Below, piece by piece: positions 1 to 5,117 of a stretch of DNA of 5,117 nucleotides; the stretch's first letter is position 1; every line of letters begins with the position of its first letter. The translations under genes were made by a program, and so were the position numbers. The stretch is from positions 1 through 5,117 of the forward strand of contig JAHRWI010000345.1 in the NCBI GenBank assembly GCA_019090225.1, given 5' to 3'. Origin of the DNA: Porticoccaceae bacterium. GTDB taxonomy: Bacteria; Pseudomonadota; Gammaproteobacteria; Pseudomonadales; Porticoccaceae. The notes beneath the pieces are model-generated. The model saw only the letters and a list, made by a program, of their open reading frames with translations. It ran no database searches and was not told the DNA's origin.

Positions 1-1716
1 CTGCGCTTTCCCGGCACACGGGTAGCCCATAATGCCGTGCTCGACGAAGAGTGGGTGAGCTTTATGCGCAACAACGTGCGGGTACCGCTGTCGTTTATCA
101 GCGATCTGCGCAGCCTGGTCGCGGCCTGTAACGTCGGTGGCGAACGCATGGGCAAGCTGATTGAAGAATATGGCAGGGACACCCTAAAAAAATATACCGA
201 CTACAACATTGGTCTGACAGAAAAAGCCCTGCGCGAGCGCATCTCACACTTGCCAGACGGCAGCTATCAAACTTACGACTATGTTGAATACGACGGTTTT
301 GGCGACGACAGCCTCAACCCTGTATTTTGCGATATGACCGTATCGGGTGACCAACTTAAATTTAATTTTTCAGGTTGCCCCCAGGTCGCGGCATTTATTA
401 ACGCCGGGTTGTCAGCGTCTGAAGGCAGTTTGATTGCACCGATTATGTGTCAACTAGCGCCGGACATTCCCTTCAACGAAGGTTTCTGGAAATGTCTCGA
501 CCTCGACTTCGGGGAAGAAGGCAGCATCGTTAATCCTGTTGTCCCCGCACCGGTAACCAGTGGCCATGCCTCTGCGGGTATGCGGGTTGGGCGCATGGTT
601 CAGGAAGCCATCGCCACTGCCTGCGCCGCCTCTGACGACGAAGAATTGCGTAGCCGCGCCTCTGGGCAGTCATCCGGAGCCGTCACCCTGGGCATCTGGT
701 TTGGCAGCGACAACAAGGGTAACCCCTCTATGTTTATGCCCTTCGGCATGGCGGTGGGTATCGGTGGTGCCGGACAAACCACCGGCGACGGTCAGGATTG
801 TTACGGCATGCAATCGACGCTAGCCATCAAGTGGGCGGATATCGAAGTGCAGGAACTGGACTCCCCAGTATTAATGCTATGGCGAAAAATGCGGGCTAAC
901 GCCGGTGGTGCCGGTGTCACTCGTGGCGGCCTGGCGATCGATGAGGCCTTCACCCTCCATGGGGCTGATAATTTCGTCGGCATGAACTTTCAAAGTGGCG
1001 CGGAAATTCCCGCCCGAGGTGCCTCCGGTGGCTTACCCGGTGGTTGCGGAAAAGCCTGGTTAATCCGAGAAGGTGAAGTTGACAAGCTTCTAGCCAAAGG
1101 CAAGCTGCCCACCTCCCCCGAACTCATCAAGGGCGTAGTAGACGACTCCTTACTTGGCTGTCAGACTAATATCCCCTTCGCCAAAGGCGATGTCTTCAGA
1201 GGCATCGGTGGTGGTGGTGGTGGCCTTGGCGACCCCTTCCTCCGAGACCCAGCGCTGATTCAGCAGGATCTTATCGACAATGCCATTTCCGCTAGTGCCG
1301 CTGAACAACTCTATGGCGCGGTACGGGTCGAGGGCAGCGCTACAGATGTAGATGCCGCTGCGACCTGGGCCAATCGCAATGCCGTGCGGGCTAGCCTAGT
1401 ATCATCTGCCAATGTGGCCTTAGACAAATTGCCCGCCGAAACCTCTCAGGCAGATGTGCACTGTCAAGACGGTAACTGGCTTTGTGGCCACTGCGATAAT
1501 ACGCTGTCTAGCGCCACCGGCAGCTGGACTGATGGCGCCGAATCTCGGCAGCAGGATTTAGCTGATCTATTTGACGCAACAGACACGGCTGTCAGGCGAC
1601 GCGATCGTAAACCCGTCACCCTGGTGGAGCATTATTGCCCCAGCTGTGCCGTATGCCTGAAAGTAAACGTAATGGTCGATAAGGAAATCACTCCGGTTTA
1701 TCACCTGGCTAATTAA
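1..1716 (+). CDS. Hydantoinase B/oxoprolinase (HyuB) family protein, acetone/acetophenone carboxylase-like large subunit, 5'-truncated by window edge
   Basis: The frame is open from base 1 and the first codons (LRFPGTRVAH) already match internal family sequence, so the GTG at 37 is not the real start and the N-terminus lies upstream; 571 residues are visible. Positions below count from that GTG as residue 1. Family hallmarks are NAGGAGVTRGG (about 287-297; usual form DSGGPGKYRGG) and a glycine run followed by LGDPFLRDP (about 391-405; usual form GGGGYGDPLERDP). The text SPVLMLWRKM before the first motif is closer to ketone carboxylase alpha subunits than to classical N-methylhydantoinase. Family members pair with a HyuA-type ATP-using subunit to carboxylate ketones or open hydantoin or lactam rings in the cytoplasm; that partner and the catalytic N-terminal part would be to the left. 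The last ~85 residues carry C476, CGHC (483-486) and CPSC (534-537), resembling the zinc-binding gamma-type small subunit of these carboxylases fused to the end. Family is certain; substrate is unknown. Confidence 0.9.
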   Translation: MRFPGTRVAHNAVLDEEWVSFMRNNVRVPLSFISDLRSLVAACNVGGERMGKLIEEYGRDTLKKYTDYNIGLTEKALRERISHLPDGSYQTYDYVEYDGFGDDSLNPVFCDMTVSGDQLKFNFSGCPQVAAFINAGLSASEGSLIAPIMCQLAPDIPFNEGFWKCLDLDFGEEGSIVNPVVPAPVTSGHASAGMRVGRMVQEAIATACAASDDEELRSRASGQSSGAVTLGIWFGSDNKGNPSMFMPFGMAVGIGGAGQTTGDGQDCYGMQSTLAIKWADIEVQELDSPVLMLWRKMRANAGGAGVTRGGLAIDEAFTLHGADNFVGMNFQSGAEIPARGASGGLPGGCGKAWLIREGEVDKLLAKGKLPTSPELIKGVVDDSLLGCQTNIPFAKGDVFRGIGGGGGGLGDPFLRDPALIQQDLIDNAISASAAEQLYGAVRVEGSATDVDAAATWANRNAVRASLVSSANVALDKLPAETSQADVHCQDGNWLCGHCDNTLSSATGSWTDGAESRQQDLADLFDATDTAVRRRDRKPVTLVEHYCPSCAVCLKVNVMVDKEITPVYHLAN

Positions 1717-1734
1717 GCGGGGTAATTCGCTTAA
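1713..1734 (+). repeat. Short inverted repeat overlapping the stop codon of the HyuB-like gene
   Basis: TTAAGCG at 1713-1719 is matched perfectly by CGCTTAA at 1728-1734 around an 8-base loop. The stop codon TAA (1714-1716) sits inside the left arm. No run of T follows, so this is not a convincing intrinsic terminator; at most it could be a weak attenuating or mRNA-end-protecting hairpin before the methyltransferase gene. Confidence 0.35.
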
Positions 1735-1785
1735 GCCGCGTCAATAACAAGTCCATGATCCCGATAATCAAGCGAGCCTGACGTT

Positions 1786-2574
1786 ATGGCCACAGACAGT
1801 TATTACCGGGATCACTGGCTTGATATTGACGAGCAACGTCTGGCCGCCTATCAACAGTTGTTTCAATGGCACCCGTCCATGGAGCCGCTGTTGGCCGCTG
1901 CAGAAATCGGTGACGGCCACTCGACTGTCGACTATGGTTGCGGGCCAGGTGGTCTTACGCTTGAGCTGGCCAGACGCGTTGGCGCAAAGGGCCATGTTCA
2001 CGGTGTTGACTTAAACGAAACTTTTGTTGCTCAGGCCCGTGAAGCGCTGGATAAAGCGGGTTATGCAGATAGCTCTACCATCCATCATATCGCCGACGAT
2101 CACGTTCCTCTTAGGGATGCTTCAGCCGATCGCCTGGTCTGTAAAAATGTTCTGGAATATGTCAGCGATTACTCAGCGGTCATGGCCGAGTTTTATCGTG
2201 TCATCAAACCCGGTGGCATAGCGCAACTGATCGACAGCGACTGGGGTATGATTGCTGTCGAACCACTGGGTCAGGAGAAACTTCAGGAATTACTGAGCTT
2301 TGCCCAATGCGCCTACAACACTCCGACCATTGGCCGAGTGCTGTATAGCGAAATGAAGCAAGCAGGGTTTAGCAATGTCCGCGTCAAGATCATTGCCTCT
2401 GCCGATACCAAAGGTCGACTGCTGCCGGTACTGAACAATTTTATTGGCTACGCCAAGGTCGGCGGCATGGCAGCCGACCGCGCTGACGCCCTGCTGGAGG
2501 AAATTAAGGCCTCTATTAATGCTGGTATTTTTATGATGGTCTTACCGCAATTTATTGTTACTGGCATAAAATAA
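1786..2574 (+). CDS. Class I SAM-dependent methyltransferase, 262 aa
   Basis: This is a cytosolic methyltransferase of the UbiE/Methyltransf_11-like type that would transfer a methyl group from S-adenosylmethionine to an unknown small molecule. Motif I, VDYGCGPGG (residues 48-56), is the glycine-rich SAM loop. GVDLN (73-77) gives the acidic residue (D75) that usually binds the ribose. ADRLVCKNVLEYVSD (114-128) is the motif II/post-II strand, and RVIKPGGIAQLID (138-150) is the classic strand after it. There is no signal peptide or membrane segment. The frame is open upstream only back to 1768 and offers no other start codon, so ATG 1786 is the first possible start even though the Shine-Dalgarno is poor. 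It lies 69 bases after the HyuB-like gene. Methyltransferases of this size occur both in biosynthesis and as free-standing catabolic-cluster members, so the substrate is open. Confidence 0.88.
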   Translation: MATDSYYRDHWLDIDEQRLAAYQQLFQWHPSMEPLLAAAEIGDGHSTVDYGCGPGGLTLELARRVGAKGHVHGVDLNETFVAQAREALDKAGYADSSTIHHIADDHVPLRDASADRLVCKNVLEYVSDYSAVMAEFYRVIKPGGIAQLIDSDWGMIAVEPLGQEKLQELLSFAQCAYNTPTIGRVLYSEMKQAGFSNVRVKIIASADTKGRLLPVLNNFIGYAKVGGMAADRADALLEEIKASINAGIFMMVLPQFIVTGIK

Positions 2575-2618
2575 GTTTTACTGCCGTTAAATAAGTGCCA
2601 CAGCCCTATCCAAAAAAA

Positions 2619-2652
2619 TTACTGTCATCCATAAAACCAATTTCTTCAGTAA
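2619..2652. repeat. Weak inverted repeat upstream of the crotonase gene
   Basis: TTACTG (2619-2624) and CAGTAA (2647-2652) form a perfect 6-base inverted repeat separated by 22 bases in the 95-base gap before the crotonase start. It could be an operator half-site pair or chance; there is no supporting promoter pattern that I can read. Confidence 0.2.
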
Positions 2653-2669
2653 CAAACAGAGATATTGCC

Positions 2670-3458
2670 ATGAGAAAATCAGATTGCGTGATTGTTGACG
2701 ATACCGACCGCGTCCGCACCATCACCCTCAACCGCCCCGATGCACTCAACGCCTTTAACGACGACCAATACGATGGTGCTGGCGACGCCCTGGTCGATGC
2801 TGCCAGCAATGACGACATCGCGGTCATTATTATTACCGGTGCGGGCAAGGCTTTTACTGCCGGGCAGGATTTAGGCGAAATGGCTAATCCACGCGAGCAT
2901 GATGATGACGAACCTCACGGCTTCCCCCACTTTCTCGACACCCTGGCGAGCTTTCCAAAGCCGGTTATCGCAGCGGTGAATGGCATGGGGATCGGCATTG
3001 GCGTGACCATGTTGCCCCACTGCGATTTCGTTTTTATCAGCGAAGAGGCTCGATTGCGTGCACCGTTTGCGACACTGGGAGTCACTGTAGAGGCCGCAAA
3101 TTCCTACCTGCTGCCACAACTAATTGGCTGGACCAATGCCGCCCACATGCTTTACACCGCGGAATGGTTTGATGCGGACCAATGCGTTGAGATGGGCCTA
3201 GCCTGGAAAAAGACCAGCGCCCAGGACTTGCTCTCAGAGGTCAACACGCTGGCCAAACAAATCGCCGCCATGCCCATTAGCTCCCTAGTACAGACTAAAC
3301 AACTAGTACTGGCACCACGTCTGGCCGGCATTCAGGACGCCCGAAAACGGGAAATCGCTGCCTTTGCCGAACTAGTCGGTGCCCCAGCTAATCGTGAAGC
3401 GATACAAGCCTTTAAAGAAAAACGTCCGGCGGATTTCACTAACTTATCTAAACAATAA
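2670..3458 (+). CDS. Enoyl-CoA hydratase/isomerase (crotonase) family protein, 262 aa
   Basis: Crotonase-fold enzymes act on acyl-CoA thioesters, stabilising an enolate in an oxyanion hole; hydration of 2-enoyl-CoA or 3,2-enoyl-CoA isomerisation are the likely reactions here. Visible landmarks are TLNRPDALNAF (19-29), the first oxyanion segment GKAFTAGQDLGEM (59-71), the second oxyanion segment AAVNGMGIGIG (101-111), and YTAEWFDADQCVEMGLAWK (162-180), matching the family's conserved helix. At the first catalytic glutamate site of hydratases the protein reads APFATLG, with Phe instead of Glu, while E141 in TVEAANS sits where the catalytic Glu of 3,2-enoyl-CoA isomerases (PEAGSS-like) is found. 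This favours isomerase or a specialised role over classic hydratase. A GTG at 2595 would add 25 residues without family resemblance; ATG 2670, with a weak AGAGA at 2658-2662, gives the standard N-terminus and usual length. The gene follows the methyltransferase by 95 bases. Confidence 0.9.
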   Translation: MRKSDCVIVDDTDRVRTITLNRPDALNAFNDDQYDGAGDALVDAASNDDIAVIIITGAGKAFTAGQDLGEMANPREHDDDEPHGFPHFLDTLASFPKPVIAAVNGMGIGIGVTMLPHCDFVFISEEARLRAPFATLGVTVEAANSYLLPQLIGWTNAAHMLYTAEWFDADQCVEMGLAWKKTSAQDLLSEVNTLAKQIAAMPISSLVQTKQLVLAPRLAGIQDARKREIAAFAELVGAPANREAIQAFKEKRPADFTNLSKQ

Positions 3459-3460
3459 AC

Positions 3461-3486
3461 CGACTTACCTGGCCAATAAAAAGTCG
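3461..3486 (+). repeat. Short inverted repeat between the crotonase and oxidoreductase genes
   Basis: CGACTT (3461-3466) and AAGTCG (3481-3486) pair perfectly around a 14-base loop just after the crotonase stop. It is not followed by a T-run, so it is a weak candidate for a terminator or processing hairpin and may be chance. Confidence 0.22.
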
Positions 3487-3518
3487 CCTATTCACTCAAA
3501 TAATGAGACAGCGCTTTC

Positions 3519-3523
3519 AGGAG
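3519..3523 (+). promoter_or_regulatory. Ribosome binding site deciding the oxidoreductase start
   Basis: AGGAG lies 6 bases before the ATG at 3530, an ideal Shine-Dalgarno arrangement. It supports ATG 3530 over the in-frame upstream ATG at 3503, which would add nine residues (MRQRFQEKI) that do not belong to the family N-terminus. It is the strongest ribosome binding site in the window. Confidence 0.8.
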
Positions 3524-3529
3524 AAAATA

Positions 3530-4510
3530 ATGAATAAGATAAAGTTTGGTCTTTTCCTGCCCACCGGTAACTTTGCAGAGGCCAAAGCCGCTGCCCTGCA
3601 AGCGGAGCTTGATAGCTTTTACTCAGTGTCCACCAACGACCACTTTTTCTCACCCCTGGGCAGCCACGAGACGCCTCAACTGGAATGCTTTACCAGCCTT
3701 ACAGCCATCGCAGCGCTCACCGAAAATATTCTGCTAGTGCCTTCGGTGGCAGCCGCATCATTTCGCAACCCTGCCCTACTGGCAAAAATTACATCGACCC
3801 TGGACCAGGTGAGTAATGGTCGTTTTATTATGGGTCTCGGAGCCGGTTGGTTTGATAAAGAATACGCCGCGCACGGTTATCCATTTCCCTCCACTCCCGA
3901 GCGACTGGCGCAACTGGAAGAAACCGTGCAAATTCTCAAAGCCATGTGGTGTGATGAAGAACCCACGTTTAGTGGCAAACATTTTTCCATCAATAAAGCC
4001 TACGCGAACCCGAAGCCAATTCAGAAACCCCATCCACCGATTATGCTCGGTGGCTCCGGGCCTGAACTGCTAAAGATTGCAGCCGCTCATGCGGATATTC
4101 TGAATATTATTCCGCCTACATCCAACGGTAAGGATTTTATTAACGACCCTGAAGCCACCGCTCGTTTTACTATGGATGTGCTCCAAACCAAGATTGCTAA
4201 ACTCCATGAATATATGGCGCAAGCCGGGCGCGACCCCGGCGAAATCGAGCTAGGCGGCATCACCCTGGTGGCGATGTCGGAGAGTGCTGAAGATGAAACC
4301 CTCAGGAGTATCGCCACACAGCTGGGCTTTCCGGATTACGCAACGGCACAGCGCTCTCCGCTTGCCCTACTCGGTACACCTGACGAAGTGACCAGTGAAT
4401 TGCAAACCCGTATTGATGACACCGGTATGACTTATTACATCATCATCCCAATGACACCCGAATCACAAGACCTGTTCGTTGACACAGTGATGCCCGTGTT
4501 TACAATGTGA
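3530..4510 (+). CDS. Luciferase-like monooxygenase (LLM) family, probable F420- or FMN-dependent oxidoreductase, 326 aa
   Basis: This is a TIM-barrel flavin or deazaflavin oxidoreductase of the bacterial luciferase superfamily, acting in the cytoplasm on an unknown substrate. The N-terminus KIKFGLFLPTGNF (3-15) is the first barrel strand. TNDHFF (35-40) is the usual SDHFF-like motif. RNPALLAKITSTLDQVSNGR (79-98) followed by FIMGLGAGWFDKEY (99-112) is the strongest signature, and PIQKPHPPIMLGGSG (163-177) carries the phosphate-contact glycine region. LLGTPDEVTSEL (280-291) is the typical C-terminal element. Length fits the family (about 280-350). Overall it resembles proteins annotated as F420-dependent in actinobacteria, but sequence alone does not separate F420 from FMN. 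It is the last gene of the + strand series, 71 bases after the crotonase, which suggests shared expression and a redox step in the same pathway. Confidence 0.9.
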   Translation: MNKIKFGLFLPTGNFAEAKAAALQAELDSFYSVSTNDHFFSPLGSHETPQLECFTSLTAIAALTENILLVPSVAAASFRNPALLAKITSTLDQVSNGRFIMGLGAGWFDKEYAAHGYPFPSTPERLAQLEETVQILKAMWCDEEPTFSGKHFSINKAYANPKPIQKPHPPIMLGGSGPELLKIAAAHADILNIIPPTSNGKDFINDPEATARFTMDVLQTKIAKLHEYMAQAGRDPGEIELGGITLVAMSESAEDETLRSIATQLGFPDYATAQRSPLALLGTPDEVTSELQTRIDDTGMTYYIIIPMTPESQDLFVDTVMPVFTM

Positions 4511-4552
4511 GAACCTGGTGCGCGGAGTGATGGGGCAAGGAGTTTAAAACGG

Positions 4553-4720
4553 ATCTGAACTTGGAAGGTTTCGAAGAAACACGGTTTCGCAGGAAAAATC
4601 ACCCTTAACCGGGCATTGCGGCGAAGGGCTCAGTGTAATCTGAGCCCCAGCGCCTGGAACGACAATTTGAACGCCACACAGGAAGCCCCACCATGTTCGG
4701 CAATAAAGTCATCTGAACTT
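4553..4720. repeat. 10-base direct repeat ATCTGAACTT, two copies
   Basis: ATCTGAACTT occurs at 4553-4562 and again at 4711-4720, enclosing 148 bases that include the strong hairpin at 4620-4654. Flanking copies of this kind can be a target-site duplication of a small element, but the enclosed segment has no terminal inverted repeats that I can align, so chance is also possible. Confidence 0.35.
4620..4654. repeat. Strong stem-loop, possible bidirectional terminator or structured RNA element
   Basis: GGGCTCAG (4626-4633) pairs perfectly with CTGAGCCC (4640-4647) around the loop TGTAAT, and the stem continues after a small internal loop with GGCG (4620-4623) and CGCC (4651-4654), 12 base pairs in all. 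It lies about 110 bases after the oxidoreductase stop. No T-run follows on either strand, so it is not a classic intrinsic terminator, although its place between convergent genes would suit stopping or 3'-end protection of transcripts from either side. Confidence 0.55.
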
Positions 4721-4766
4721 CCTATGACTCAACTCTTTTGAAGATAAAGAACTTGGTGGGCGATTC

Positions 4767-4805
4767 GACTTACTGCCAAAGTTATTGGTATGTCCCTGGT
4801 AAGTC
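4767..4805. repeat. Two-tier stem-loop with 8-base bulge
   Basis: The outer arms GACTTAC (4767-4773) and GTAAGTC (4799-4805) pair perfectly. Immediately inside, TGCCAA (4774-4779) pairs with TTGGTA (4785-4790), with one G-T wobble, around the loop AGTTA. The bases TGTCCCTG (4791-4798) bulge out on the right side. The result is a 13-pair imperfect hairpin. It has no T-tract and no clear integron attC core motifs. Confidence 0.45.
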
Positions 4806-4910
4806 ATGGCGGAGCTTGTATAGGGGCGAGAACCAACGACATGAATGGTCACGACCAACTATTAGCAATATTCTTCCATGTGAACATCACTCTTCGTACC
4901 TGCCACTTCC

Positions 4911-5117
4911 TCAGTGAACGACTCTATCTTCCAACTCATCTTCATCTACCGATAAAGCCTCGGTACTGAGCTCTTCCACCGCATCGATACCCGCATCTAT
5001 CATGGCTTTGGCGATATCTATAGTGGTATCGCTTAAGTAGAACTTTGCCTCATCCGAAAAGTTAATACGTATCAGCGGTTCGCCTTCTTCGTTGGCTCGC
5101 TGCAATACCACTTGCCC
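4911..5117 (-). CDS. C-terminal part of an unrecognised acidic protein, 5'-truncated by window edge
   Basis: The - strand frame is open from the right edge to the TGA at 4911-4913, giving 68 visible residues that begin GQVVLQRANEEGEPLIRINF. A GTG at 5111 is an in-frame candidate start, but the frame continues out of the window, so the start is not known. The visible part alternates strand-like text (PLIRINF, AKFYLSD) with a helix-like TIDIAKAMIDAGIDAVEEL and ends in a very acidic tail, VDEDELEDRVVH. There is no signal peptide, membrane segment or cysteine motif. I do not recognise the family; a small cytosolic protein of under about 100 residues is plausible. It converges on the oxidoreductase gene across the 400-base gap, so it belongs to a separate transcript. 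Confidence 0.65.
   Translation of the reverse strand, partial: GQVVLQRANEEGEPLIRINFSDEAKFYLSDTTIDIAKAMIDAGIDAVEELSTEALSVDEDELEDRVVH

Larger units (their letters stand above)
4511..4910. other. 400-base gap between convergent genes, without a recognisable gene
   Basis: The gap lies between the ends of two converging genes, where promoters are not needed and spacing is usually short. The + strand is open without a stop from 4717 to 4914 (66 codons) but has no ATG, no ribosome site and no recognisable protein. On the - strand a frame of about 50 codons between about 4550 and 4713 also gives nothing I recognise. The region contains two stem-loops and a direct repeat, listed separately. It could be a decayed gene or mobile-element remnant, or hold a small RNA; none is proven. 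Confidence 0.5.

Noticed and set aside
37..39. GTG at 37 as the start of the HyuB-like gene
   Set aside because: The 12 codons before it are open and read as family sequence; the real start lies outside the window.
560..983. Overlapping open frames inside the HyuB-like gene on both strands
   Set aside because: They are shadows of a strongly supported coding frame and encode no recognisable protein.
1207..1224. GGT trinucleotide run as a phase-variable repeat
   Set aside because: It encodes the conserved glycine-rich motif of the family and changes in it would keep the frame; no sign of a switching role.
2595..2669. GTG start adding 25 residues to the crotonase
   Set aside because: The added residues do not resemble the family N-terminus and there is no ribosome site before it; ATG 2670 gives the standard length.
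4767..4805. Integron attC recombination site
   Set aside because: The bulged hairpin is suggestive, but the RYYYAAC/GTTRRRY core sites are absent.
4717..4914. 66-codon open stretch on the + strand in the gap
   Set aside because: No ATG, no Shine-Dalgarno, no recognisable protein, and its end overlaps the last codons of the - strand gene; likely chance or decayed sequence.

Overview
The window is a stretch of ordinary protein-coding bacterial DNA of mid G+C content. It carries four genes on the + strand in close succession, then a gap of about 400 bases, then the 3' end of a convergent gene on the - strand. No RNA gene, CRISPR array, intact insertion sequence or replication origin is visible. 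Codon usage, gene density and family content fit a proteobacterium, probably a marine-type gammaproteobacterium with catabolic capacity. This placement is an inference; nothing here fixes the taxon.

Layout: (1) 1-1716 is the C-terminal part of a hydantoinase B/oxoprolinase-family protein, of the kind that includes the large subunits of acetone and acetophenone carboxylases. It enters from the left edge and ends in a cysteine-rich tail that looks like a fused carboxylase gamma-type zinc module. (2) 1786-2574 is a class I SAM-dependent methyltransferase. (3) 2670-3458 is an enoyl-CoA hydratase/isomerase (crotonase) protein whose active site resembles the isomerase branch. (4) 3530-4510 is a luciferase-like (F420- or FMN-dependent) oxidoreductase with a good ribosome-binding site. 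(5) 4511-4910 has no convincing gene but holds two sizeable stem-loops and a 10-base direct repeat. (6) 4911-5117 is the C-terminal end of an unrecognised acidic protein on the - strand.

The four + strand genes are separated by 69, 95 and 71 bases, with no T-tract terminator between them, so they may be co-transcribed. An ATP-dependent carboxylase or amidohydrolase, a crotonase and a flavin/deazaflavin oxidoreductase together suggest a catabolic island in which a ketone, lactam or cyclic compound is activated and then processed as a CoA thioester. The substrate cannot be read from the sequence. I see no clearly undescribed system. The most interesting points are the fused cysteine-rich tail of the first gene, the unusual crotonase active-site region, and the structured convergent gap.
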